Source: Streptomyces carpinensis (GTDB taxonomy: Bacteria > Actinomycetota > Actinomycetes > Streptomycetales > Streptomycetaceae). From it: a stretch of 62,024 nt of DNA. This document shows positions 44,428-52,561 of this stretch, in pieces. The notes beneath the pieces were generated by a model, which saw nothing but the letters and a program-made list of their open reading frames with translations, was not told the origin of the DNA and searched no databases. The position numbers and the translations under genes are program-made. The stretch lies in NCBI RefSeq assembly GCF_002154505.1, contig NZ_MUBM01000105.1, forward strand, positions 1 through 62,024. The letters run 5' to 3'. How positions within the stretch are numbered: position 1 is the stretch's first letter; each line of letters opens with the position of its first letter.

Positions 44428-45177
44428 TCAGGCGGCGTGCCCGCCGTCCACCGCGAACTCGGCTCCGGTGACGTACGCCGCCTCGGCGCCGGCCAGGTAG
44501 GCCACCGTCGCCGCCACCTCGGTGGTGGTCCCGAAGCGGCCCAGTGCCGTCATCTCCGCCTGGCCGGGCGCGTACGGCCCGTCGGCGGGGTTCATGTCGG
44601 TGTCGATCGGACCGGGGTGGACGATGTTCGCCGTGATCCCGCGCGGCCCCAGCTCCCGGGCGAGGGCCTTGGTCAGGCCGATCAAGGCCGCCTTGCTCGT
44701 CGCGTAGAGGGTCCCGCCCGGCCCCGGGACGCGCTGGGTCATGCAGGTGCCGACAGTGATGATCCGGCCGCCCTGCCCCATGCGGGAGGCGGCCGCCTGG
44801 CAGGCCAGGAAGACCGCGCGCACGTTGACGGCGAGCACTCGGTCGACATCGTCGAGCGTCAGGCTCTCCACCGGCCCCAGCAGGCCGACGCCCGCGTTGT
44901 TCACCAGCACGTCGAGCCCGCCAAGTTCGTCCACCGCACGTCCGACGGCTCCCGCCGCCTCCCGCGGGTCGGCCGCGTCCGCCCGCAGGGCCACCGCCCG
45001 CCGTCCGAGCCGCTCCACGGCACCTACGACCTCGGCCGCCGCGTCCTTTCCGTTCACGTAGGTGACGGCCACGTCGTGACCCTCACGTGCGAGGCGCACC
45101 GCCGTCGCCGCGCCGATGCCTCGGCTCCCGCCGGTCACGAGAGCCACCCCGCCGTTCGTCCGTGCTGAAGAAGTCAT
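44428..45177 (-). CDS. Short-chain dehydrogenase/reductase (SDR)
   Basis: Classical SDR of 249 residues. NADP(H)-binding TGGSRGIGAATAVRLA, the structural DVLVNNAGVGLLGPVE, and the catalytic YATSKAALIGLTKALAREL with Tyr and Lys are intact. The stretch where the catalytic serine belongs reads IITVGTCMTQRVPG, with Thr-Cys in place of the usual Ser-Ser or Ser-Cys, a change that might lower activity or use Thr/Cys instead. GPIDTDMNPADGPYAPGQ is the C-terminal substrate loop of the FabG-like group. The substrate is unknown. It is divergent from the AIM24 gene, with three 22-bp repeats between. Confidence 0.9.
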   Translation of the reverse strand: MTSSARTNGGVALVTGGSRGIGAATAVRLAREGHDVAVTYVNGKDAAAEVVGAVERLGRRAVALRADAADPREAAGAVGRAVDELGGLDVLVNNAGVGLLGPVESLTLDDVDRVLAVNVRAVFLACQAAASRMGQGGRIITVGTCMTQRVPGPGGTLYATSKAALIGLTKALARELGPRGITANIVHPGPIDTDMNPADGPYAPGQAEMTALGRFGTTTEVAATVAYLAGAEAAYVTGAEFAVDGGHAA

Positions 45178-45238
45178 GCCCCCATCCCAGCGGCCGGGCC
45201 GCGCGGGTGCTGGCGGGCAACGGACACCGATGTCGGCC

Positions 45239-45304
45239 GGATGTGGTCCGGGCCCATGCCCGGATGTGATCCCGGCCCATGCCGGACATGATCCGAGCCC
45301 ATCC
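45239..45304. repeat. Three degenerate 22-bp tandem repeats
   Basis: Units near GGATGTGATCCGGGCCCATGCC lie at 45239-45261, 45262-45283 and 45284-45304, each differing at 2-4 positions. They sit between the divergent SDR and AIM24 genes, with the promoters. Each holds a TGATC/GGCCCATG core, so they could be repeated operators or a decaying slippage array. Confidence 0.65.
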
Positions 45305-45339
45305 GGAACTCTTCGGTCCGTTTTCCCGTTGCTGTCGTC

Positions 45340-46164
45340 GTGACCCTTCAGCAAGAAATCGTCGGCAACGCCATGCAGATGGCGGTCGTCAACCTGAGTC
45401 CCGGCCAGACCGTGTACTGCGAGGCCGGGAAGTTCCTGTTCAAGACCACCAACGTGACCATGGAGACCCGGCTGTCCGGCCCGTCCGGCAACGGCGGGGG
45501 GCAGAACCGGAGCGGCGGGGCCGGGAGCGGCGGGATGGGCGGGCTGCTGCGCCAGGCCATGGGCACGGCCATGCAGGTCGGCCAGCGTGTCCTGGCGGGC
45601 GAGTCGCTGGCGTTCCAGTACTTCACGTCCCAGGGCGGCGAGGGCACCGTCGGCTTCGCGGGCGTGCTGCCCGGCGAGATGCGCGCGCTGGAGTTGGACG
45701 GCACGCGCGCGTGGTTCGCGGAGAAGGACGCCTTCGTCGCCGCGGAGTCCACCGTCGACTTCGGCATCGCCTTCACCGGCGGCCGCACCGGCATCAGCGG
45801 CGGCGAGGGCTTCGTCCTGGAGAAGTTCACCGGCCACGGCACGGTGATCATCGCCGGCGCCGGCAACTTCATCGACCTCGACCCGGCGGACTTCGGCGGC
45901 CGCATCGAGGTCGACACCGGCTGTGTCGTCGCCTTCGAGGAGGGCATCCGGTACGGCGTCCAGCGCGTCGGCGGCCTCAACCGCCAGGGGATCATGAACG
46001 CCGTCTTCGGCGGTGAGGGCCTGTCCCTGGCCACCCTGGAGGGCAGCGGCCGCGTCATCCTGCAGTCCCTCACCATCGAGGGCCTCGCCAATGCCCTGAG
46101 GAAGGCCCAGGGCGGCGACAAGCAGGGGCCGACCGGCGGGCTGTTCTCGACCCACGCGGGATGA
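45340..46164 (+). CDS. AIM24/TIGR00266 family protein
   Basis: Protein of 274 residues with the AIM24 fold. Seen are VNLSPGQTVYCEAGKFLFKT, a Gly-rich linker (residues about 50-68), GTVGFAGVLPGEMRALELDG, the FVLEKFTGHGTVIIAGAGNF core, and GCVVAFEEGIRYGVQRVGGL. Family members are widespread; in yeast the homologue is a mitochondrial protein, and the bacterial role is unclear. It starts with GTG at 45340 without a strong ribosome site. No membrane segment is obvious. Confidence 0.88.
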   Translation: MTLQQEIVGNAMQMAVVNLSPGQTVYCEAGKFLFKTTNVTMETRLSGPSGNGGGQNRSGGAGSGGMGGLLRQAMGTAMQVGQRVLAGESLAFQYFTSQGGEGTVGFAGVLPGEMRALELDGTRAWFAEKDAFVAAESTVDFGIAFTGGRTGISGGEGFVLEKFTGHGTVIIAGAGNFIDLDPADFGGRIEVDTGCVVAFEEGIRYGVQRVGGLNRQGIMNAVFGGEGLSLATLEGSGRVILQSLTIEGLANALRKAQGGDKQGPTGGLFSTHAG

Positions 46165-46278
46165 GTTCCGCGGCCCAGGACAGGGGCACTGCGGCGCCCC
46201 GGGACAGGGGTTCCGCGGCGGATCCGTGACACGTGCTTCGCGGCGGAGCGATGAGTCGTGGGGACCGGTGGGGTCTGA

Positions 46279-46455
46279 GGTGATGACAATGGACCCCACC
46301 CCGGAAGCAGGCACCGGCTCTTCCAGGAGGGCGTCGTCCCGACCGCCTTCACGCACACCGGGGGACGCGTCACCGAGGCGGGCGTGTTCATCCGGTCGTA
46401 CGACTTCGCGGGCCGTCCCCGGTACGGCTCCTACGAACTCCCGGGGAACGTCTGA
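46279..46455 (+). pseudogene. Possible gene fragment
   Basis: The frame reads GDDNGPHPGSRHRLFQEGV, then VPTAFTHTGGRVTEAGVFIR, SYDFAGRPRYGSYELPGNV and a stop at 46453-46455. This translation has balanced composition, unlike the noise around it, and looks like the C-terminus of a beta-rich or carbohydrate-binding protein, but there is no start codon or ribosome site and a stop lies just upstream (46276). I read it as the tail of a decayed gene. The rest of the 454-base gap 46165-46618 holds only an imperfect repeat of GGACAGGGG and nothing else I can support. Confidence 0.35.
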
Positions 46456-46618
46456 CCGCCTCGCGAGGGGCGCGCAGTGCGCCAGCGCGGCGCTCACCCG
46501 TGGAGGTGGCGTGAGGGCGCCGGGCCGCAGGTGAACTGCCCGCGAATTCACCGGACTTGCCGGGAAACTACGAGCTTGTCATTGACATGCCATCGTCTAC
46601 GCGCGTCATCATGAGCTC

Positions 46619-47014
46619 ATGAGATTCCCCCCACGCATGACTCGCATCGGCGCCGCGGGCGCCCTGCTGTCCGCCCTGCTCGTGGGCTGCACGGTCACCG
46701 CCGGCCCGGCGGACGCCACCACGGTCTCGGCCGGCAGCATCTGCTACGGCGACCTGCCCTCCCAGGCGTACGGCACGCTCGACCTGATCGACCGGGGTGG
46801 GCCCTTCCCCTACTCGCAGGACGGCAGCGTCTTCCAGAACCGTGAGGGCGTCCTGCCCCGGCAGTCGACCGGCTACTACCACGAGTACACGGTCGTCACT
46901 CCCGGCTCGCCCACCCGCGGCGCACGGCGCATCGTCACCGGCGAGCGGAACCAGGAGGACTACTACACCTCCGACCACTACGCGACGTTCGACCTGATCG
47001 ACTTCGGCTGCTGA
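46619..47014 (+). CDS. Guanyl-specific ribonuclease, RNase Sa/Sa3 family
   Basis: Exported RNase of 131 residues. The mature part from ICYGDLPSQAYGTLDLID to the final Cys matches Streptomyces RNase Sa3 almost throughout (FPYSQDGSVFQNREGVLP, STGYYHEYTVVTPGSPTRGA, QEDYYTSDHYATF). Catalytic residues by alignment are Glu89, Arg104 and His120, and the Cys42-Cys131 disulfide is conserved. The family cleaves RNA after G. Unusually the signal peptide ends in ALLVGC, a fair lipobox with Cys24, so the enzyme may be lipid-anchored rather than free. No barstar-like inhibitor gene is adjacent. Confidence 0.92.
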   Translation: MRFPPRMTRIGAAGALLSALLVGCTVTAGPADATTVSAGSICYGDLPSQAYGTLDLIDRGGPFPYSQDGSVFQNREGVLPRQSTGYYHEYTVVTPGSPTRGARRIVTGERNQEDYYTSDHYATFDLIDFGC

Positions 47015-47072
47015 ACCCACCGCCGGGCACCGCAACCGGGCGCCCGGCGTCCGTCCTGCCGCACGGGGGTGG

Positions 47073-48038
47073 TCAGGGCTGCAGGACGACGCGTCGGCCG
47101 TGCAGTTCCCCCCGCTCCAGGCGGCGGTGTGTGTCCGCCGCCTCGCTCATGGCGCGGCGCTCCACCGCCCGCGGGCGCAGACCGCCGGCCGCCAGCAGTT
47201 CGTTGAGCATGGCCGCCGCACCGGCGAGCTCCGCGACCGTCGCGTGGGAGATGACGAAGCCGCGCAGGGAACCGTCCTTCATGTACAGCGGGCCGACCGG
47301 CAGGGTCGGCTCGGCCCGGGCGCCGGCCATGAGGACGATGCGGCCGCGCCGGGCGAGGAGACCGACGGCGGTCCGCAGGTCGTGGTGGCCGGAGGTGTCG
47401 ATGTGGACGTCGACGCCGTCGGGCGCCGGTCCCACCAGCCGCTCCGCGACGTCGGCGGCACGGTAGTCCACGACCTCCGCCGCGCCCAGGGACCGTACGT
47501 ACGCGTGGTCGCGCGGCGCCGCCGTCGCGAGCACCCGCGCCCCCGCCCGCACCGCGAGCTCCACCACCGCGCCGCCCACGTTGCCGCCCGCACCGCCGAC
47601 CAGCACCGTCTCGCCCGCGCGCAGTCCGCCGTGCGCGAAGAGGGCCAGGTGGGCGGTGGCGGCGGGGTGGACCACGGCCACCGCATCCTCGGGGCGCACG
47701 CCGGACGGCAGCCGGTACAGGCGGTCGGCGGGCACCACGGCCTGTTCGGCGGTCGGCCCCTGCCGCCCTTCGTGGCCGAGGCTGTTGCACCACACCGTCT
47801 CGCCCACGGCGAAGCCGCACCCGGGCGAGGCCACCGTGCCCACGAGATCGCGCCCGATCACGAAGGGCATGGGGATCGGCGTACGGAACACCCCGGAACG
47901 GACGAACGTGTCCACCGGATTGACCGTGGTCGCCAGGACGTCCACCAGCACCTCGCCGGGGCCCGGCAGGGGAGCGGGCAGCTCACCCCAGCGGATGACG
48001 TCGGGGGAGCCCAGTTCCTCGATGTACGCGGCACGCAT
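47073..48038 (-). CDS. Quinone-oxidoreductase-like MDR dehydrogenase
   Basis: Zinc-free medium-chain dehydrogenase/reductase of 321 residues. LPAPLPGPGEVLVDVLATTVNPVD starts the GroES-like part, VIGRDLVGTVASPGCG follows, and the Rossmann domain opens with GETVLVGGAGGNVGGAVVELA. No structural zinc cysteines are present, as in quinone oxidoreductases. It probably reduces a quinone or an enone with NADPH. It is convergent with the RNase gene and divergent from the decayed response regulator. Confidence 0.88.
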   Translation of the reverse strand: MRAAYIEELGSPDVIRWGELPAPLPGPGEVLVDVLATTVNPVDTFVRSGVFRTPIPMPFVIGRDLVGTVASPGCGFAVGETVWCNSLGHEGRQGPTAEQAVVPADRLYRLPSGVRPEDAVAVVHPAATAHLALFAHGGLRAGETVLVGGAGGNVGGAVVELAVRAGARVLATAAPRDHAYVRSLGAAEVVDYRAADVAERLVGPAPDGVDVHIDTSGHHDLRTAVGLLARRGRIVLMAGARAEPTLPVGPLYMKDGSLRGFVISHATVAELAGAAAMLNELLAAGGLRPRAVERRAMSEAADTHRRLERGELHGRRVVLQP

Positions 48039-48240
48039 GATCGATCATTCTTCCACCGCAGTGCCGCGCGTGAGACCGCACCGCTCCGTTCGTACGCACC
48101 GCAGCCCGCTCGGCAGGGGGCCCGGCCCTCGCGCACACCGTCGGGGGACTCGGAGCCGGCCGGCGGCGCCCGTCTCCCGCGCGGTGGTGTGACGGCGAGC
48201 CGGTGTGGCCGGGGCGTCGGCGGTTTGGTCGGGTGGGCCC

Positions 48241-48984
48241 GTGACCACGATCCGACTGCTCCTCGTCGAGGACGACCCGCTGGTGAGAGCCGGGCTGTCC
48301 TTCATGATGGGGGGCGCCGAGGACATCGAGATCGTCGGCCAGGCGGCCGACGGCAGCGAGGTGGAGGCCCTGGTGGAGCGCACCGGGCCCGGACGTCGTC
48401 CTCATGGACGTGCGGATGCCGGGCGTGGACGGCCTCACGGCGACGGAGCGGCTGCGGAACCGCCCCGAGGCCCCCAGATCGTGGTCCCCACCACCTTCCA
48501 CGCGACGAGCAGGTGCTGTGGGCGCTGCGCGCGGGCGCCACCGGGTTCGTTCTCAAGGACACCCCGCCCGCCGAGATCGTCCAGGCGGTGCGCCGGGCCG
48601 CGGCGGGCGACCCGGTCCTCTCGCCCACCGTCACCCGCCAGTTGATGCGGCACGCGGCCGGTACGCCGCCGACGGCCGGCGTTCCCGCGCGCGGGAAGGC
48701 GTCGCCGCCCTCAACGAGCGCGAACGGGGGGTCGCCGTCCGCGTCGGCCGGGGCCTGGCCAACGCCCAGATAGCCGCGGAGCTCTTCATGAGCGCCGCCA
48801 CCGTCAAGACCCGCGTCTCGCGCATCCCGGCCAAGCTCGGCCTCAACAACCGGGTGCAGAGCTGCTCGCCCATGACGCCGGGCTTCTCGAGGAAGACGCG
48901 CTCTGGGGTCCCGGGCACTCGGAAGCGGTGCCGTGCGTTGCCAGGGCAGGGGGAGCCGCTCGTGCTTCCGGAGGGGAGTGGTGA
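48241..48984 (+). pseudogene. Frameshifted NarL/FixJ-type response regulator
   Basis: Pieces of one response regulator follow in three frames. Frame 1 from the GTG at 48241 gives TTIRLLLVEDDPLVRAGLSF to VEALVERTGP. Frame 2 then gives DVVLMDVRMPGVDGLTATERL with the phosphoacceptor aspartate. Frame 1 resumes with QIVVPTTF, frame 3 gives DEQVLWALRAGATGFVLKDT and TRQLMRHA, frame 2 gives LNERERGVAVRVGRGLANAQ and the LuxR helix AAELFMSAATVKTRVSRIPA, and a last shift gives LAHDAGLLEEDALWGPG up to the stop that overlaps the P450 start. At least four shifts make a functional product unlikely. Alternatively, the assembly has clustered base errors here. No histidine kinase is adjacent. Confidence 0.85.
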
Positions 48985-50165
48985 TGGCGGACGTGATCGA
49001 TCTGACCGAGTACGGGGAGGGGTTCCGCGAGGATCCGCACCCGGTCTACGCGCGACTGCGCGAACTCGGCCCGGTCCACTGGGTACGGCTGCCACCGCCC
49101 GAGGGCTACGACACCTGGCTCGTCGTCGGACACGAGGAGGCGCGCGGCGCCCTCGCCGACCCGAGGCTGGTCAAGGATGTCGGCGCGGTGGACGTGACGC
49201 TCCTCGAGGAGCAGGCGATCGGCAAGCACCTGCTGATCACCGATCCGCCGCAGCACACGCGGCTGCGCTCGCTCGTGACCCGCGCGTTCACCGCGCGCCG
49301 GGTCGAGGCACTGCGTCCCCGGGTCCAGCAGATCACCGACGAGCTGCTGGACGCGATGCTGCCGCGCGGACGCGCCGACCTCGTGGAGGCCTTCGCGTAC
49401 CCGCTGCCGATCACGGTCATCTGCGAGCTGCTCGGCGTGCCCGAGATCGACCGGGCCGCGTTCCGTGAGATGTCGAACGAGGTGGTCGCGCCGACCAGCG
49501 AGGAGGCGAACCTGCGGGCCGTGGAGCGGCTCGGCGCCTATCTCACCGAGTTGATCGAGGACAAGCGGTGCGCCGGCCCGGCCGACGACCTGCTCAGCGA
49601 CCTGATCCGCACCACCGGCGAGGACGGTGACCGGCTCTCCCCCGGGGAGCTGCGCGGCATGGCCTTCCTGCTGCTGATCGCGGGCCACGAGACCACGGTC
49701 AACCTGATCACCAACAGCGTGCACGCCCTGCTCACCCACCCCGACCAGCTCGCCGCACTGCGCGCCGACCTCGATCTCGTCGACGGCGCCGTCGAGGAGA
49801 CGCTGCGCCACGAGGGCCCGGTGGAGAACGCCACGTTCCGGTACGCGGCCGAGCCGCTGCAGATCGCAGGCACCGCCATCGCGCGGGGCGAGCCGGTGAT
49901 GATCGGCCTCACCGCGTCCGGCCGGGACGGCAGCCGCTTCCCCGCTCCGGACCGCTTCGACATCCACCGTGACACCCGCGGCCACCTCGCCTTCGGCCAC
50001 GGCATGCACTACTGCCTCGGTGCCCCCCTGGCCCGCCTGGAGGCCCACACCGCCCTGCGCAGCCTCCTCCACCGCGCCCCCGGCCTGGCCCTCGACGGCC
50101 CTCCGGGCGAGTGGCTGCCGGGCATGCTGATCCGCGGCGTGCGAAGCCTCCCGGTCCGCTGGTAG
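48984..50165 (+). CDS. Cytochrome P450
   Basis: Soluble bacterial P450 of 393 residues. The oxygen-binding I helix is LLLIAGHETTVNLI, the K helix EETLRHEGPVENATFRYA with ExxR, and the heme loop FGHGMHYCLGAPLARLEAH with the Cys ligand. Residues and length suit the CYP105/CYP107 groups that oxidise small molecules in Streptomyces. The ATG at 48984 overlaps the last stop of the decayed regulator (TGATG), so it was once coupled to that gene and may have lost its control. There is no ferredoxin next door; the 7Fe ferredoxin at 33690 is a possible partner. Confidence 0.93.
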   Translation: MADVIDLTEYGEGFREDPHPVYARLRELGPVHWVRLPPPEGYDTWLVVGHEEARGALADPRLVKDVGAVDVTLLEEQAIGKHLLITDPPQHTRLRSLVTRAFTARRVEALRPRVQQITDELLDAMLPRGRADLVEAFAYPLPITVICELLGVPEIDRAAFREMSNEVVAPTSEEANLRAVERLGAYLTELIEDKRCAGPADDLLSDLIRTTGEDGDRLSPGELRGMAFLLLIAGHETTVNLITNSVHALLTHPDQLAALRADLDLVDGAVEETLRHEGPVENATFRYAAEPLQIAGTAIARGEPVMIGLTASGRDGSRFPAPDRFDIHRDTRGHLAFGHGMHYCLGAPLARLEAHTALRSLLHRAPGLALDGPPGEWLPGMLIRGVRSLPVRW

Positions 50166-50391
50166 CCGCGGCCGACCGGTGGTCATCCCCGCGGACCGTC
50201 ACCAGGGTTGAATGCGGGCCGGGGACGGCCACCGGCCGCCCGGGCCCGCATGACGGCACAGGTCGGAGGGACCGGACGGCGTCCGCTGGATGCCCGTGAG
50301 AGGCCGGATGGCGTGGCGGGGGATGCCGGCGGGGCCGGACGCCGCGTCCGCGGATGCCGGTGAGACCGGACGACATCGGCCCGGGCTCTGC

Positions 50392-50445
50392 CGTACGGCG
50401 GCTACCCGGCCCCGAGTTCCTGCGTACGGCGGTTACCCGGCCCCG
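50392..50445. repeat. Direct repeat at the end of the oxidoreductase gene
   Basis: CGTACGGCGGCTACCCGGCCCCG at 50392-50414 (quoted: CGTACGGCGGCTACCCGGCC) returns at 50423-50445 with one change. The second copy overlaps the stop of the oxidoreductase gene. In the remainder of the 267-base gap 50166-50432, two looser copies of a GTCCGCGGATGCCGGTGAGA-type unit occur near 50280 and 50350. No gene is seen. Confidence 0.65.
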
Positions 50446-51455
50446 GCCCGGGCTGCTCCGGCGATCTCCGCGAGGCCGACCGCGCGATGCTCGCGGCGGG
50501 ACAGTTCGCAGGCCTCGGCGATGCGCAGGGCCTGGAGGGCCTCGCGTCCGTCGCACGGGTTGGGCCGCTCCCCGAGCACCACCTGCACGAAGGCGCACAG
50601 CTCGGCCTCGTAGGCCGGAGCGAAGCGCTCCAGGAATCCGGTCCACGGCTTGTCCGCGGCCGGCGGCCCGGTCGGCTCGGTGGACGCGATGGGCGTACGG
50701 TCGTCCAGGCCGACCACGATCTGGTCCAGCTCCCCGGCGAGCTCCATGCGGACGTCGTAGCCCGCGCCGTTCAGCCGGGTCGCCGTGGCCGTGGCGAGGG
50801 TGCCGTCGTCGAGCGTGAGCACCGCCGCGCCGGTGTCGACGTCGCCCGTCTGACGGAAGATCGCCGGACCGGCGTCGGACCCGGCCGCGTACACGTCGAC
50901 GACCTCACGCCCCGTCACCCAGCGCAGGATGTCGAAGTCGTGGATCAGCGTGTCCCGGAACAGCCCGCCGGACAGCGGCAGCCAATCCGCCGGCGGCGGT
51001 GCCTGGTCCGAGGTCAGCGCGCGGACGGTGTGCAGCCGGCCGAGCCGCCCCGAGCGCACCGCCTCTCGGGCGCCGGCGTACCCCGCGTCGAAGCGGCGCT
51101 GGAAACCCATCTGCAAGATCGTTCCGGCCGCCTCCACCTCGGCCAGGGCGTGCAGCGTGCCCGGCAGGTCCAGCGCGATCGGCTTCTCGCAGAACACCGG
51201 GAGACCCGAGCGCGCCGCCCGGCCGATCAGTTCGGCGTGCGCCGAGGTCGCGGTGGTGATCACCACGGCGTCCACGCCCCACCTGAAGATCTCGTCCACT
51301 CCAGGCGCCGCCGTCTCACCCAGCCGGTGGGCCAGCTCCTGAGCCCGCGCCGGATCGGCGTCCGTGAGGATCAGTGAGCCGACGTCGCGATGACGGCTGA
51401 GCGTGTTCGCATGGATGGTGCCGATGCGGCCCGTACCGATGACCCCGATGCGCAT
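50433..51455 (-). CDS. Gfo/Idh/MocA oxidoreductase (inositol 2-dehydrogenase-like)
   Basis: NAD(P)-dependent sugar or inositol dehydrogenase of 340 residues. The Rossmann motif is MRIGVIGTGRIGTIHANTLS. GLPVFCEKPIALDLPGTLHAL holds the conserved EKP lysine, and QMGFQRRFDAGYAGAREAV and GGLFRDTLIHDFDILRWVTG hold the catalytic Asp/His. The ATG at 51455 is chosen because the homologous fold starts there; the longer frame to 51491 overlaps the shared operator region. It is divergent from the GntR regulator and seems to be part of the sugar ABC locus, so it probably acts on the imported sugar or on a derivative of it. Confidence 0.9.
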   Translation of the reverse strand: MRIGVIGTGRIGTIHANTLSRHRDVGSLILTDADPARAQELAHRLGETAAPGVDEIFRWGVDAVVITTATSAHAELIGRAARSGLPVFCEKPIALDLPGTLHALAEVEAAGTILQMGFQRRFDAGYAGAREAVRSGRLGRLHTVRALTSDQAPPPADWLPLSGGLFRDTLIHDFDILRWVTGREVVDVYAAGSDAGPAIFRQTGDVDTGAAVLTLDDGTLATATATRLNGAGYDVRMELAGELDQIVVGLDDRTPIASTEPTGPPAADKPWTGFLERFAPAYEAELCAFVQVVLGERPNPCDGREALQALRIAEACELSRREHRAVGLAEIAGAARAGAG

Positions 51456-51497
51456 GGAAACAAAGTGGGGGCGGACCCCGGTACCTGTCAATCCTCA

Positions 51498-51509
51498 TGT
51501 CCGGACAAC
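51498..51509. promoter_or_regulatory. Operator candidate ATGTCCGGACAA (GntR)
   Basis: The perfect palindrome TGTCCGGACA (51499-51508) lies between the divergent oxidoreductase and GntR genes. The identical 12-mer ATGTCCGGACAA occurs again at 52562-52573 before the transporter operon. A single 12-mer repeated at both promoters of one locus strongly suggests the binding site of the local GntR protein. Confidence 0.75.
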
Positions 51510-51557
51510 CGGACTACACGACTTCCCGTCAACCGGCCACGGAGCTACGCTCGGCCC

Positions 51558-52322
51558 GTGCCGAAACCAGATGTGGACCCCACCGTCTCGCTCGACCTCA
51601 GTGTGGACCGGAGCTCTCCGGTGCCGTTGTACTTCCAGCTGTCGCAGCAGCTGGAGGCGGCGATCGAGCACGGCGCGCTCACCCCCGGCAGCCTGCTGGG
51701 CAACGAGATCGAGCTCGCCGCGCGGCTCGGCCTGTCCCGTCCCACCGTCCGCCAGGCCATCCAGTCGCTCGTCGACAAGGGCCTGCTGGTGCGCCGCCGC
51801 GGTGTCGGCACCCAGGTCGTGCACAGCCAGGTCAAGCGCCCGCTGGAGCTGAGCAGCCTCTACGACGACCTGGAGGCGGCCGGCCAGCGGCCCGCGACCA
51901 CGGTCCTGGTCAACACGGTCGTCCCGGCCTCCGCCGAGGTCGCCGCCGCCCTCGGGGTGGCCGAGGACGGCGAGGTGCATCGCATCGAGCGGCTGCGGCT
52001 CGCGCACGGCGAGCCGATGGCCCACCTCGTCAACTGCCTGCCTCTCGGCCTGCTCGACCTGGACACCGGGCAGCTGGAGGCCACCGGCCTGTACCGGCTG
52101 ATGCGTTCCGCCGGGATCACCCTCCACAGCGCCCGCCAGTCCATCGGCGCCCGCGCTGCCACCCGCGAGGAGGCCGAGCGACTGGGCGAGGAGGAGGGCG
52201 CCCCCCTGCTCACCATGCAGCGCACCACGTTCGACGACACCGGCCGCGCCGTCGAGTTCGGCACGCACACCTACCGGCCGTCCCGCTACTCCTTCGAGTT
52301 CCAGCTGCTCGTACGGTCCTGA
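51558..52322 (+). CDS. GntR/HutC-type regulator of the sugar ABC locus
   Basis: Regulator of 254 residues. The N-terminal GntR winged helix has PLYFQLSQQLEAAIEHGALTPG, LLGNEIELAARLGLSRPTVRQAIQSLVDKGLLVRRRGVGTQV (in parts). The C-terminal UTRA domain (HutC type, about 95-250) has VLVNTVVPASAEVAAALGV, EVHRIERLRLAHGEPMAHLVN, ARAATREEAERLGEEEGAPLL and YRPSRYSFEFQLLV. Effectors of this group are sugars or phosphorylated sugars. The GTG start at 51558 has only a distant GGAG and may be leaderless or weakly translated. It is divergent from the dehydrogenase and upstream of the transporter; TGTCCGGACA at both promoters is its probable site. Confidence 0.9.
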   Translation: MPKPDVDPTVSLDLSVDRSSPVPLYFQLSQQLEAAIEHGALTPGSLLGNEIELAARLGLSRPTVRQAIQSLVDKGLLVRRRGVGTQVVHSQVKRPLELSSLYDDLEAAGQRPATTVLVNTVVPASAEVAAALGVAEDGEVHRIERLRLAHGEPMAHLVNCLPLGLLDLDTGQLEATGLYRLMRSAGITLHSARQSIGARAATREEAERLGEEEGAPLLTMQRTTFDDTGRAVEFGTHTYRPSRYSFEFQLLVRS

Positions 52323-52370
52323 CGCGCTTTCGGCTCCTCCTGTGCGCCTGAAGAGTGCACCTGCCCGGAC

Positions 52371-52513
52371 CTGAGCGTCCGGCGACGAGGCTTCCCGCCC
52401 ATATCCGAGCGGCCCGGTGACGAGGGCTTCCGCCCATCTGAGTGGCTCGGTGACAAGGCCTGCCCATATCCGAGCGGCCCGGCGACCAGCGCTCCCGCCC
52501 ATACCCGAGCGGG
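52371..52513. repeat. About four degenerate 31-35 bp tandem repeats
   Basis: Units with the core CGAGCGGCCCGGTGACGAGG and the ending CCCGCCCATAT start near 52371, 52405, 52439 and 52470; a partial fifth begins at 52505. Copies differ at 10-25 percent. Read on the minus strand they translate to repeated AARIWAGALVTGPLGYG-like peptides, but there is no gene context. No spacers exist, so this is not a CRISPR array. It fills much of the 392-base gap 52323-52714 between the GntR gene and the transporter. Confidence 0.75.
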
Positions 52514-52561
52514 CCGCCGTCCGGCCGGCCGAGCCGCCCCCGAGCGCATGCCTTCGTCGGA

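Noticed and set aside
52371..52513. Repeat array as a CRISPR
   Set aside because: Units are contiguous and degenerate, with no unique spacers, and no cas gene is in the window.
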